A stretch of 39,840 bases of DNA from DASPWV01 sp046727855 (lineage in GTDB: Bacteria; Acidobacteriota; Vicinamibacteria; Vicinamibacterales; UBA2999): NCBI GenBank assembly GCA_046727855.1, contig JBKPDL010000136.1, positions 1 through 39,840 on the forward strand, read 5' to 3'. Position 1 is the stretch's first letter; each line of letters opens with the position of its first letter. Shown in pieces: positions 26,287 to 34,728 of this stretch. A program made the translations under genes and the position numbers. Below the pieces are notes generated by a model. It saw only the letters and a list, made by a program, of their open reading frames with translations, was not told where the DNA came from and ran no database searches.

Positions 26287-28278
26287 GTGTCAGAATTTAA
26301 CGGCTTCTCCATGCGAACTCGCCCGAATGCCCAAATCGCGCCATATGGAACGTGGAGTTCGCCGCTGACGGCGCCACGCGTCACGGCCGGTTCGCTGCGG
26401 TTTGATCATCTGGTTCTGGACGGCGATGACGTGTATTGGATTGAAGCGCGAGCATCGGAGGGCGGGCGCAATGCGATCGTCCGTCGTACGCCGGACGGAC
26501 ACCTCAGCGATGTCATCCCACTGGAGTTCAACGCGCGATCGCGCGTGCACGAATACGGCGGCGCTGCCTTCGTCGTGCAAAGCGGGACCGTGTTCTTCGC
26601 GAATTTCAGCGATCAGCGACTCTACCGCCGCGACCGAAGCACAGCACCGGAGGCGATCACACCGGCTGGCTGCTTTTACGCCGATGCGTGCGTCGATGCT
26701 CCGCGCGCGCGCTTGCTGTGCGTGCGCGAGGACCACACGTTCGAGTCGCTGCGCTCACCTCGCGGCACCGAGTCGCCGGGCGAGCCGACGAACACGATCG
26801 CTGCCGTGGCCATGGACGGCGCGAACGAGCGCGTGCTCGTGAGCGGGGCCGATTTCTATTCCGATCCGATTCTCAGTCCCGACGGCCAGCGCCTGGCGTG
26901 GTTGCAGTGGAATCATCCGAACATGCCGTGGCATGGCACTGAACTGTGGATGGCCGACCTCGCGGCCGACGGATTTCCAGGTGCGCCGGTCAAGGTGGCC
27001 GGCGGCAGCGACGAATCGATCTTCCAGCCGCAGTGGTCGCCGAACGGCGAATTGTTTTTCGTTTCCGATCGGAGCGGATGGTGGAACGTGTATTGCGCCG
27101 GTCGCGATGGCATCGAAGTGGTCCATGCCATGGCCGCGGACTTCGGCAAAGCCCAGTGGACGTTCAGCGCATGCACCTACGACTTCATCGGCGGCAATCG
27201 CCTCGCAGCGACCTACACGGAAGGTGGGCGCTGGAAGATGGCGATCATCACGCTCGGCTCGCGCCGATTCGAGCCTGTCGCGCTGCCGTTTGAACCAACG
27301 GACGGGGTGCGGGCCAACTCGCGTTTCATCTATTTCATTGGCGGTTCGCCGACCGACGCACGTGCCGTCGTGCGGTTCGTCCCCGATAGCGGCGAAACCA
27401 CGGTGTTGCGGCCGGCCACGGTCGATCGCATCGATCCCGCATGGATCTCGGTGCCCGAGTTCACAACGTTCGCGTCCGAGGGGAAGGACGTGTATGCATT
27501 CTATTACCCGCCGAAGAACCCGATGATCGTCGCGCCGGAAGACGATAAGCCGCCGCTGCTCGTGATTAGCCACGGCGGGCCCACCGATCAAGCAACGGAC
27601 GTGCTCGACGCGCGAATTCAGTTCTGGACGAGTCGAGGGTTTGCGGTACTTGACGTCAATTACGGCGGTAGCAGCGGCTTTGGCCGTGGTTACCGCGATC
27701 GACTGAATGGTAAGTGGGGCATCGTCGATGTGGCTGACTGTATCAACGGCGCCAGGCATCTCGTGAGCGGAGGGAAAGCGGATCCGAAGCGGCTGATCAT
27801 CCGCGGTGGCAGTGCGGGCGGCTACACAACGCTGGCGGCGCTGACGTTTCACGATGTCTTCAGGGCCGGCGCCAGCTACTACGGCATCAGCGACATCGAA
27901 GTGCTGGCGCGCGACACGCACAAATTCGAATCACGCTACCTCGATTCGCTGATCGGACCTTATCCGGCGGCGCGCGACGAATATATCCGGCGTTCGCCCA
28001 TCCATTTCACCGATCGCCTTTCGTGCGCGTTGATCCTGTTTCAAGGCCTCGAAGACAAGGTGGTGCCGCCAAATCAGTCTGAGATGATGGCCGCTGCGGT
28101 ACGGCGCAAGGGATTACCGGTGGCCTACGTCGCCTTTCCAGGAGAGCAGCACGGATTTCGCAAGGCCGAAAACATCGTCCGCAGTCTCGAAGCGGAATTG
28201 TTTTTTTACGGCGCGGTGTTTGGGTTCAAACCAGCTGATCACATCCAGCCCATCCTGATCGATAATTTGAGCGGATGA
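26287..28278 (+). CDS. S9 family peptidase (acylaminoacyl-/dipeptidyl-peptidase-like), cytosolic
   Basis: A 663-aa serine peptidase with an N-terminal beta-propeller (about 30-390; blades such as DPILSPDGQRLAWLQWNHP and QPQWSPNGELFFVSDRSG) and a C-terminal alpha/beta-hydrolase domain. Catalytic triad: Ser509 in GGSAGGY, Asp590 in FQGLEDKVVPP, His622 in GEQHGF. There is no signal peptide, so it likely acts on oligopeptides in the cytoplasm, removing acyl-amino acids or dipeptides from the N-terminus. The start is GTG 26287 or ATG 26311; neither has a Shine-Dalgarno. Its stop overlaps the CstB-like gene by ATGA, so both are co-translated although their functions seem unrelated. Confidence 0.93.
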   Translation: MSEFNGFSMRTRPNAQIAPYGTWSSPLTAPRVTAGSLRFDHLVLDGDDVYWIEARASEGGRNAIVRRTPDGHLSDVIPLEFNARSRVHEYGGAAFVVQSGTVFFANFSDQRLYRRDRSTAPEAITPAGCFYADACVDAPRARLLCVREDHTFESLRSPRGTESPGEPTNTIAAVAMDGANERVLVSGADFYSDPILSPDGQRLAWLQWNHPNMPWHGTELWMADLAADGFPGAPVKVAGGSDESIFQPQWSPNGELFFVSDRSGWWNVYCAGRDGIEVVHAMAADFGKAQWTFSACTYDFIGGNRLAATYTEGGRWKMAIITLGSRRFEPVALPFEPTDGVRANSRFIYFIGGSPTDARAVVRFVPDSGETTVLRPATVDRIDPAWISVPEFTTFASEGKDVYAFYYPPKNPMIVAPEDDKPPLLVISHGGPTDQATDVLDARIQFWTSRGFAVLDVNYGGSSGFGRGYRDRLNGKWGIVDVADCINGARHLVSGGKADPKRLIIRGGSAGGYTTLAALTFHDVFRAGASYYGISDIEVLARDTHKFESRYLDSLIGPYPAARDEYIRRSPIHFTDRLSCALILFQGLEDKVVPPNQSEMMAAAVRRKGLPVAYVAFPGEQHGFRKAENIVRSLEAELFFYGAVFGFKPADHIQPILIDNLSG

Positions 28279-29702
28279 TAGTCCGACGCTTTTTCGAACC
28301 GCTCCTCGCACAAAACAGCTACTTGATTGGCTGCGCCGCTGCCGGCAAGGCCATTGTCATCGACCCCCATCGCGACGCCGGCGTTTACGTGCGCGCCGCC
28401 GAAGCGGAGGCGCTCGAGATCACTTACGTCACCGAAACTCACATCCACGCCGACTATCTGTCGGGTACGCGCGAACTTGCCGCGCGGACAGGTGCGACGA
28501 TGTGCTTGTCGAAGGAGGGTGATGCTGATTGGCAGTATGCGTTTGGCGACGAAGCGCGACTTGTCCGCGCCGGCGATCAAATCGAGGTCGGCAACGTAAA
28601 GATCGACGTGCTGCATACGCCGGGACATACCCCCGAGCATCTGACGTTCCTCATTACCGACGGTGCGGTCGCAGATCACCCAATTGCCGCGGCAACGGGT
28701 GACTTCATCTTCGTCGGCGATGTCGGGCGGCCGGACTTGCTCGAAAGGGCCGCCAATATTCAGGGCACGATGGAAAAGGGCGCCCGCACTCTCTACCAGA
28801 GTCTCCAGGCGTTCAATCACCACGAAGAGTGGCTGCAAATCTGGCCCGGGCACGGGGCAGGGTCGGCGTGCGGGAAAGGGATCAGCGCCGTTCCCTACAG
28901 CACGCTCGGCTATGAGCGACGTTTCAACTGGGCGTTCAAAATTAAAAACGAAGCGGAGTTTGTCGCCAACGTCTTATCAGGACAGCCGGATCCTCCGAAG
29001 TACTTTTCAACCATGAAGCGGCTCAATAAGGAAGGTCCACGCGTGTTGGGGGCACTCCCCACGCCGCGCCGCGTCGACGACGGAGCGCTCCGTGCCCTTG
29101 TCGCCGGCGGTGCGTCGATCATCGACACGCGATCGGCGGCTGAGTATGCAGCCGGGTTCTTGCCCGGCACCCTCAACGTCCCATTGAACAATTCGTTCGC
29201 CACGTGGGCCGGATGGCTCGTGCCCTACACGACTGACGTCTATTTGCTGTTGGGCGATGGCGCTGAATCTCGTCTGGACGAAGCTGGACGCGCTCTCGCT
29301 TTGATTGGCATCGATCGGATTGCCGGGTATTTCTCCGAGCGTGCGCTTGCCGCGATGGGACCGCTTGCAAAGATTCCGCAGTTGACGCCGCAGCAGGTTT
29401 CGCGCGTGACCGAGGGTCGCCGCGTCACCATCCTCGACGTGCGCAGTGAAATGGAGTGGCACGAGGAGCACCTGCCTGGCGCAACGCACATTCCCCTCGG
29501 GCAGCTGCGCGACCGCATGGTGGAACTGCCGAAGGAACGTCCGATTGTGACGCACTGCCACTCCGGCGCTCGTTCGGCAATCGCGGCGAGCCTGCTGCGC
29601 GGCGCAGGGTACAGCGACGTCAGCAACCTTGCCGGCGGTTTGGCCGCGTGGCGAGACGGGGGATTCGCGGTAGAAGACGAGCTACGCAGCGCCGACCGTT
29701 GA
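28275..29702 (+). CDS. CstB-like persulfide dioxygenase with two rhodanese domains
   Basis: A 475-aa fusion. Residues 1-240 are a metallo-beta-lactamase fold of the ETHE1/persulfide dioxygenase type: H56-x-H58-x-D60 in THIHADYLSG, His117 in HTPGHTPEH, Asp149 in VGDVGRPD, His193 in WPGHGAG. Residues about 262-355 are a rhodanese domain without the catalytic cysteine (LLLGDGAE at that position). Residues about 365-470 are an active-looking rhodanese with Cys428 in THCHSGARSA. This order matches the CstB proteins that oxidise persulfides to sulfite and transfer sulfane sulfur to give thiosulfate. It suggests detoxification of sulfide or persulfide and connects with the SoxCD-like pair and the sulfurtransferase in this window. 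ATG 28275 overlaps the S9 stop. Confidence 0.92.
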   Translation: MIVRRFFEPLLAQNSYLIGCAAAGKAIVIDPHRDAGVYVRAAEAEALEITYVTETHIHADYLSGTRELAARTGATMCLSKEGDADWQYAFGDEARLVRAGDQIEVGNVKIDVLHTPGHTPEHLTFLITDGAVADHPIAAATGDFIFVGDVGRPDLLERAANIQGTMEKGARTLYQSLQAFNHHEEWLQIWPGHGAGSACGKGISAVPYSTLGYERRFNWAFKIKNEAEFVANVLSGQPDPPKYFSTMKRLNKEGPRVLGALPTPRRVDDGALRALVAGGASIIDTRSAAEYAAGFLPGTLNVPLNNSFATWAGWLVPYTTDVYLLLGDGAESRLDEAGRALALIGIDRIAGYFSERALAAMGPLAKIPQLTPQQVSRVTEGRRVTILDVRSEMEWHEEHLPGATHIPLGQLRDRMVELPKERPIVTHCHSGARSAIAASLLRGAGYSDVSNLAGGLAAWRDGGFAVEDELRSADR

Positions 29703-29733
29703 ATCAGCGACAAGTTTCAGGTCCCAACACAGC

Positions 29734-30399
29734 ATGAAAAAAATTCTGATCGGATGTCTGATCATTCTGGTCATCGCCGGCGTTGCCCTTGGCGTCGGCG
29801 CGTACTTTCTCTATCGTGCCGCAGCGCCGGTGATCCAGAACGCCAGGAGCTATCTCGATAATTTTTCGCAGCTCGGAGAGTTGGAGAAGCAAATCGCCAA
29901 TCGCTCTCGATACACTCCTCCCCAGAACGGCGAGCTGACCAGGGAGCAGATCGAGCGCTTTGCACGCGTTCAGCAGCACATCCGTACGGCGTTGGGCACG
30001 CGCCTTCAGCAGATCGAAGCCAAGTACGAGCACCTCAAAGTCACCGCCGAACGTCCTCAGGAGCCGCCGATGCGCGAAGTGCTCTCGGCGCTCGGTGAAC
30101 TTGCCAATGTCGTGGTCGATGCGCGGCGCGCGCAAGTAAACGCGTTCAACCAGGAGCACTTCTCAGCGGCTGAGTACGACTGGGTAAAAGGACGCGTATA
30201 TCGGGCCGCTGGCGTGGAAGCGACGAGCGTCGTCGATCTGCAAAAACTCGCCGAGGCGGCGCGCAAAGGCACGGGCATTGAAGGCATCGAAGCGCCCGAC
30301 ATCCCGATTGCGGACGTCCCGGCCAAGAATCGCGAGTTGGTGAAGCCGTTCCTCAGCCGTATGGGTGAATGGCTGCCGCTCGCGATTTTCGGCTTCTGA
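29734..30399 (+). CDS. Membrane-anchored hypothetical protein
   Basis: A 221-aa protein with one N-terminal transmembrane helix (residues 4-27, ILIGCLIILVIAGVALGVGA) and an otherwise helical, charged exterior domain (YLDNFSQLGELEKQIAN..., REQIERFARVQQHI..., VNAFNQEHFSAAEYDWVKGRVY). No family is recognised and no catalytic motif is visible. It starts 31 nt after the CstB-like gene on the same strand and could belong to its transcript. The Shine-Dalgarno is unclear. Copy 3 of the three-hairpin repeat begins 10 nt after its stop. Confidence 0.75.
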   Translation: MKKILIGCLIILVIAGVALGVGAYFLYRAAAPVIQNARSYLDNFSQLGELEKQIANRSRYTPPQNGELTREQIERFARVQQHIRTALGTRLQQIEAKYEHLKVTAERPQEPPMREVLSALGELANVVVDARRAQVNAFNQEHFSAAEYDWVKGRVYRAAGVEATSVVDLQKLAEAARKGTGIEGIEAPDIPIADVPAKNRELVKPFLSRMGEWLPLAIFGF

Positions 30400-30408
30400 A
30401 CTTTCGCG

Positions 30409-30563
30409 AAGAACTAGCCAAGGGCCCTCGCCTTAATACCCGGCTAACTCCGCGGCCCTTGGCTAGTTCTTGTTGTTGGCTTGGCGCGCTCCGCGCGCCG
30501 TAGACCGTTATGCGGGTCCACAACGCGAACAGAATTCACGTCTGTGGCCGCATAACGGTCTAA
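30409..30563 (+). repeat. Three-hairpin dispersed repeat, copy 3
   Basis: The most regular copy, 155 bp. Hairpin 1 has perfect 18-base arms (AAGAACTAGCCAAGGGCC and complement) and a 27-nt loop containing CCGGCTAACTCCGC. A spacer TTGTTGTTGGCTTGG follows, then hairpin 2 GGCGCGC-TCC-GCGCGCC. Hairpin 3 has perfect 15-base arms TAGACCGTTATGCGG and complement with inner CCACA/TGTGG pairing. It lies between two same-direction genes, starting 10 nt after the stop at 30399. Confidence 0.92.
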
Positions 30564-30677
30564 GCGCAGCCCGCAGAGATACCCAGCGCGATGCGCGGCT
30601 CAGGTAGCTTGCCCCGCTCGTGTGCAACTCTTGTCGATGGTGTGCAGACGGTACGGATTCCGCCATATTCGAGACCG

Positions 30678-30683
30678 TCTAAT
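30678..30683 (+). promoter_or_regulatory. -10-like box TCTAAT for the PAS-REC gene
   Basis: TCTAAT (one mismatch to consensus) ends 6 nt before ATG 30690, which has no Shine-Dalgarno. Transcription would start at about the A of the ATG, giving a leaderless mRNA. No -35 box is evident. Confidence 0.35.
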
Positions 30684-30689
30684 CGTTAG

Positions 30690-31745
30690 ATGTGGAATTT
30701 CGGTCCGACAAGTGACGCGGGCGATCTCTACCGTCACCTCCTGGAAACCAGCTCGTTGCTCGCGGCCGTCTGCGATTTCGAAGGCAATCTGCTCTTCGTT
30801 GCGGGCGGCTGGCGCAGTGTCCTGGGCCACAGCCCCGACCGGCTGATCGGGACGGGCTATCTGTCTCTTGTGCATCCTGACGACAATGAGCGAGCCGTCC
30901 TCGCGCTCGGCGCGCTGAAGGCATCGACGATGGAGACGCCCGAGCTCGAGCTGCGGGTACGTGCGCATGATGGCTCGTATCGGTGGATGACCTGGACGTG
31001 GCGGAGCGATGTGCTCGGACGCCGTTTGTACGGCATCGGCCGCGACATCACCGAGTCTTTTCTTCGCGAGCAGGAACTCATCCGCGCGCGAGAAGCAGCC
31101 CTCGCCACCTCGCGGGAAGAGTCTCGCGTTCTCGCGCACCTGAGTGATGAGATCCGGACGCCGATGAAGACCATCCTCAGCCTGACCTCGCGGGCACTGT
31201 CGACGTCGCTGAATGACGAGCAACGCGAGTATCTCGAAGCCGTTCAGAATTCCGCCAAGGCTCTGCTCTCCATGATCGATGACGTCTTAAATGTCTCGAA
31301 GACCAAAGTGGAACGAATGGCGGCGGATCGTGTGCCAAGCTCGCTATCGGGTCAGCCGCCGCTCAACCTTCGCGTTCTGGTCGCCGAAGACCACGTCGTG
31401 GATGCGCGCTTGATGACACGGATGTTGCAGCAGCTCGGATGCACAGTCGAACTCGCGGAGAGCGGATCACGCGCCCTCGAACTCACCGATGTGCACGATT
31501 TCGATCTGATTCTGATTGACGTCGACATGCCGCGAACAGACGGGCTCGAAACGACACGTCTGCTTCGTCACAAAGAACGTGAACGCGGACTACGGCGTCG
31601 CCTGATCATCGCGCTGACTGCCAACGCGATGGCCGGAGAAGAACAACGCTACGGCGAAGCCGGCACAGACGGATATCTTGCCAAGCCGATCACGATCGAG
31701 GCGCTGGAGCGCGAGATCAGAAGGCTGGTCGCTACTGCCGGTTGA
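30690..31745 (+). CDS. PAS - degenerate DHp - receiver protein without an ATPase domain
   Basis: A 351-aa signalling protein. A PAS domain with PAC tail covers about 10-125 (DPEG-like core VCDFEGNLLFV, VHPDD, GSYRWMTWTWR, GIGRDIT). Residues about 140-205 are a HisKA-like dimerisation helix pair in which the H-box reads LSDEIRTP: Asp153 replaces the phospho-accepting His. The HATPase_c domain that should follow is absent; a 20-residue linker leads straight to a REC domain (227-350) with Asp277 in LILIDVDMP, Thr310 and Lys332 intact. It looks like a hybrid kinase that lost its catalytic core. It may work as a PAS-gated phosphate acceptor or dimeric response regulator for another kinase. The 3' end overlaps the convergent DUF4097 gene by 14 nt. 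Confidence 0.88.
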   Translation: MWNFGPTSDAGDLYRHLLETSSLLAAVCDFEGNLLFVAGGWRSVLGHSPDRLIGTGYLSLVHPDDNERAVLALGALKASTMETPELELRVRAHDGSYRWMTWTWRSDVLGRRLYGIGRDITESFLREQELIRAREAALATSREESRVLAHLSDEIRTPMKTILSLTSRALSTSLNDEQREYLEAVQNSAKALLSMIDDVLNVSKTKVERMAADRVPSSLSGQPPLNLRVLVAEDHVVDARLMTRMLQQLGCTVELAESGSRALELTDVHDFDLILIDVDMPRTDGLETTRLLRHKERERGLRRRLIIALTANAMAGEEQRYGEAGTDGYLAKPITIEALEREIRRLVATAG

Positions 31746-32529
31746 TTCTCAACCCGCCATTGGTGGTTCTCACGCGAATCGGTGCGCCGCCCGAACCCAG
31801 CGTGGTGTTGATGCCGCGCTGCGGCGACAGCTCGCCTTGAACGGTCAGCGGATAGTCGAAACGGAACCCGCCGTTATCTGTGCGAGTCTCGAGTTGGGCG
31901 TTGTAGCCGTCGGGAATCGAGAGCGTGACGCCGCCGTTCGTGGTTTGCACGTCAAGTCCGTCGCCCTCCCATTGTCGGCCGCTGAGCCGAACAGTGAGGC
32001 CGCCGTTGTGCGTCTCGCCGCGTACCATTCCGGCGAGATCCGACAACGTCACACCGCCGTTGTTGGTGTCGAACTTGATGTTGCCGCTGACGCCGCCAAT
32101 GGTGATGCCGCCGTTGTTGGCGCGCAGGTCGAGGTCGTTGCGGCGCGGAACGTTGATGCGATAACTCACCGACCACCACTCGCGCCGGCTGCCGTCTGGT
32201 CCGTTGGCGGTCACGCGGCCGCCGCCAACCAGCACCTGCACGCTTTGTGCAAGCTCGCGAGCACGACTCTCGTCACGCGCGCTCGCCTGGACGACCGCCT
32301 GGACACGAATCGAGTTTTGCTCCCAGCCTTCGACTCTGATGCCGCCGTTGGTGCCGGCATCGACGGTGAGCGGGCCCGCGGCCATCGACTCTTGACGGAC
32401 TTCGCAGTGCTGGAAGTAGTCGTCGCGATCACGGCCGGCGTTGCGGCATGGATCGTCGCTCTGCCCGACGATTGGGGCGCTGAGCGCGACGCCGAGCGCC
32501 GCCGCGGTGAAAGCGAAGCGAAGATTCAT
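31732..32529 (-). CDS. Exported DUF4097-type beta-helix protein
   Basis: A 265-aa protein with a signal peptide (residues 1-22, ending PIVGQ) and a repeating beta-solenoid of the DUF4097 type. Seven turns carry an NGG corner: TNGGIRVEG, NNGGITIGG, NNGGVTLSD, HNGGLTVRL, TNGGVTLSI, DNGGFRFDY and TNGGLRINR. Such proteins are secreted or surface-located and possibly adhesive; no enzymatic function is known. ATG 32529 has GAGGAG about 5 nt before it. It follows the sulfurtransferase gene by 10 nt on the same strand and so is the third gene of that operon. A role in sulfur metabolism is not implied by its sequence. Confidence 0.88.
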   Translation of the reverse strand: MNLRFAFTAAALGVALSAPIVGQSDDPCRNAGRDRDDYFQHCEVRQESMAAGPLTVDAGTNGGIRVEGWEQNSIRVQAVVQASARDESRARELAQSVQVLVGGGRVTANGPDGSRREWWSVSYRINVPRRNDLDLRANNGGITIGGVSGNIKFDTNNGGVTLSDLAGMVRGETHNGGLTVRLSGRQWEGDGLDVQTTNGGVTLSIPDGYNAQLETRTDNGGFRFDYPLTVQGELSPQRGINTTLGSGGAPIRVRTTNGGLRINRQ

Positions 32530-32539
32530 TGGTTCTCCT

Positions 32540-33430
32540 CTACGGAACCTTTGACGAGGAGACGGGCGGCGGCGTTGGCTCTGCCCCTGTGGCGACGGGC
32601 CGAGCTGGATCCGCCGACCACTCGCTCCAGGATCCGGGAAACAGCCGCGCCCCGCCCAGACCGGCATGTTCCATCGCTAGGAGGTTGTGACACGCCGTTA
32701 CGCCTGAACCGCAATACATCACCACGTTTGCCGGCGGTGTGCCGCTGAGCGTCGACTCCCATTGCGCGCGGAGCTCCGCAGGTGGCCTGAAGGTTTTGTC
32801 TTCCGCGAGATTGCGTTGAAAGAAGTGGTTGCGCGCGCCCGGGATGTGTCCGGCCACCTTGTCGATCGTTTCCCCCTCTCCGCGATATCGGCCTTCCGCC
32901 CGCGCGTCCACGAGCACGCGCGTCGGATCGCGAAGCCCACTCGCAATCTCGTCGACGTCGAGCCGCCACTCTTCGCGTGGCTCCCCGCGGAACGTCGCAG
33001 GCATCCACTCTTCACGATCGGGCCGAGCTGGATGGCCCTCTCGCAGCCAGCGCGCGAGTCCGCCATCGAGTACGGCCACTGCGTTATGCCCCATGAAGCG
33101 GAGCATCCACCACAGGCGCGACGCGTACATGCCGCTATCGGCGTCGTAGATGACAACCTGCTTGCCGGGTGCAATACCGAGCGCGCTGAAACGTTCGCAC
33201 ATCTGTTGCGCCGTTGGCAGCGGATGCCGGCCATTGAATCCGGTCTTCTCACCGGAGAGATCGCGATCGAGATGAGCGTATCGCGCGCCCGGAATGTGTC
33301 CGTGGAGATATTGCTGTTCACCCTTGGCGGGGTCCATCAGATCGAAGCGGGTGTCAACGACCACCCAATCTGGATCGTCCAAATGGCGAGCGAGCGTGGC
33401 TGGATCGATGAGCGTGGTGTACGGAGTCAT
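32540..33430 (-). CDS. sseA: 3-mercaptopyruvate/thiosulfate sulfurtransferase (SseA-like)
   Basis: A 296-aa tandem rhodanese. The N-terminal inactive domain (about 6-130) carries DTRFDL...GHIPGARYAHLDRDLSG; the C-terminal catalytic domain (about 155-285) has the loop Y-C240-G-S-G-V-T-A-C247. A CGSGV(T/S)A loop is typical of mercaptopyruvate sulfurtransferases, while CRKG(V/S)T is typical of thiosulfate enzymes. It moves sulfane sulfur to thiol or cyanide acceptors, producing persulfide, the substrate class of the CstB-like enzyme. ATG 33430 overlaps the stop of the ornithine cyclodeaminase-like gene (ATGA). A frame reaching 33547 is rejected because it lies inside that gene. Confidence 0.9.
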   Translation of the reverse strand: MTPYTTLIDPATLARHLDDPDWVVVDTRFDLMDPAKGEQQYLHGHIPGARYAHLDRDLSGEKTGFNGRHPLPTAQQMCERFSALGIAPGKQVVIYDADSGMYASRLWWMLRFMGHNAVAVLDGGLARWLREGHPARPDREEWMPATFRGEPREEWRLDVDEIASGLRDPTRVLVDARAEGRYRGEGETIDKVAGHIPGARNHFFQRNLAEDKTFRPPAELRAQWESTLSGTPPANVVMYCGSGVTACHNLLAMEHAGLGGARLFPGSWSEWSADPARPVATGAEPTPPPVSSSKVP

Positions 33431-34632
33431 TTCAGTGCGCTTGCGAGTTGATGGAGAAATAAACCGACGTCTGTGACGATCCCGACGGTTTGCGTCGATC
33501 CGCGGTCGGACAGCTTGGTGACGACCGCCGGGTTGATGTCGACGCACACGACTTTAACCCAGGACGGCAGCATGTTGCCGACGCCAATGCTGTGCAGCAT
33601 CGATGAGAGCATCACGACCACCTCTACGCCGGCGAGCGCCTTGGCATACGCGTCCTGTGCCGCGACGAGATCCATCACAGTATCGGGCAACGGCCCATCG
33701 TCTCGAATCGAGCCGGCAAGGATGTACTTGACGCGGTAGACATGGCACGCGTGCATGATGCCGCTCTTGAGAATGCCGGCCTCAACCGCTTTGGCGATGC
33801 CGCCGGCCCGCCGGATCGTGTTGATGGCGCGCATGTGATTGCGATGGCCATGCTCGACAGGATGGCCGGTGTGCAGATCGATGCCCAACGAGGTGCCAGA
33901 GAGCGCGCATTCGACGTCGTGTACAGCCAGGGCGTTGCCTGACAGCAGCACATCGACATAGCCAAGGCGAACCAGTTCGCAGAAATACTCGGTGCCGCCG
34001 GTATGAACCACAACCGGCCCGGCGACGAACGCAATGCGGCCGCCGCGCGCGCGCGCCGCGCGCAGCATGGCGGCCACGCGCGCAACAGCGGTCTCGACGC
34101 GACGCTCGGACGAGACCTCGTTGCTCATGAAGCCAAAGGACGGCCGATCGCGCAATTGCACGTCCGGCATCACGCGCACGCCGTGCATGCCGCAGACAAC
34201 GCGGTCGCCCTTGCGTAGGTCGCGCAGCTTGCGGCAGGTGGCGCGACCGTCCTCGATCAGGATCGCCGCGTCCATCCGCTGCTCACCGACGACGACCCAC
34301 TGACCCCCGAGCCTCACTTCGGTGTGATGGTTCGTCGTCGAATAAAAGTCCTCCGGCGCAGCGCCGTCCATATCGGCCGGACGGAGCAGAACATCGGGAG
34401 CGCCGCCGACGTAGCAGCCGTAGGGCGACAGCTTCTCGAGGAGGTTCTCGAGCGAGTTTTCGTCATCGGCGTTGACGCGGATCGTGAGCTGCGACGGATC
34501 TTCGTTGGTGCGGCCGACGGTGAAGCCGAGAATCTCGTAGGTTGCTTCGTGCTCGACGATGGTGGTAAGGATGCCCTGGAGGTCACCGGAGTCGATCAGG
34601 TGACCTCGGGCTTCGACGGTTTCTGAAGGCAT
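33427..34632 (-). CDS. LOR/SDH-domain protein, archaeal-type ornithine cyclodeaminase (TIGR00300)
   Basis: A 401-aa protein. The N-terminus (about 5-100) is the small LOR/SDH conserved region starting with an EARGHLIDSGDLQ strand; the remainder has the TIGR00300 Rossmann-like part with RIAFVAGPVVVHTGGTEYFCELVR, SGNALAVHDVECAL, LPDTVMDLVAAQ and the ending VDINPAVVTKLSDRGS. Members of this group act as ornithine cyclodeaminase (ornithine to proline plus ammonia), and the domain is also found fused to arginine dihydrolase. No arginine-degradation genes are adjacent. It is first in an operon with the sulfurtransferase and the DUF4097 gene (4-nt overlap, then a 10-nt gap). Function is assigned from family memory. 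Confidence 0.85.
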   Translation of the reverse strand: MPSETVEARGHLIDSGDLQGILTTIVEHEATYEILGFTVGRTNEDPSQLTIRVNADDENSLENLLEKLSPYGCYVGGAPDVLLRPADMDGAAPEDFYSTTNHHTEVRLGGQWVVVGEQRMDAAILIEDGRATCRKLRDLRKGDRVVCGMHGVRVMPDVQLRDRPSFGFMSNEVSSERRVETAVARVAAMLRAARARGGRIAFVAGPVVVHTGGTEYFCELVRLGYVDVLLSGNALAVHDVECALSGTSLGIDLHTGHPVEHGHRNHMRAINTIRRAGGIAKAVEAGILKSGIMHACHVYRVKYILAGSIRDDGPLPDTVMDLVAAQDAYAKALAGVEVVVMLSSMLHSIGVGNMLPSWVKVVCVDINPAVVTKLSDRGSTQTVGIVTDVGLFLHQLASALK

Positions 34633-34660
34633 AAGGGACGGCCTGGGCGGACCTGACTGT

Positions 34661-34702
34661 CTTCGCCAAAGGCTACGCCAGTTTCGCCGAAGGTTAACCC
34701 AG
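34661..34702 (+). repeat. Two 21-bp tandem units
   Basis: Two adjacent 21-bp units, CTTCGCCAAAGGCTACGCCAG-like at 34661-34681 and TTTCGCCGAAGGTTAACCCAG-like at 34682-34702, identical at about 16 of 21 positions. They lie in the gap between the htpX stop and the LOR/SDH gene start. This is a short decayed direct duplication of unknown role. Confidence 0.45.
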
Positions 34703-34728
34703 GCGGAAGATCCGCGGCCACGTACGAA

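Noticed and set aside
30690..31745. Functional hybrid histidine kinase
   Set aside because: The H-box His is Asp and there is no HATPase domain with N, G1 or G2 boxes.
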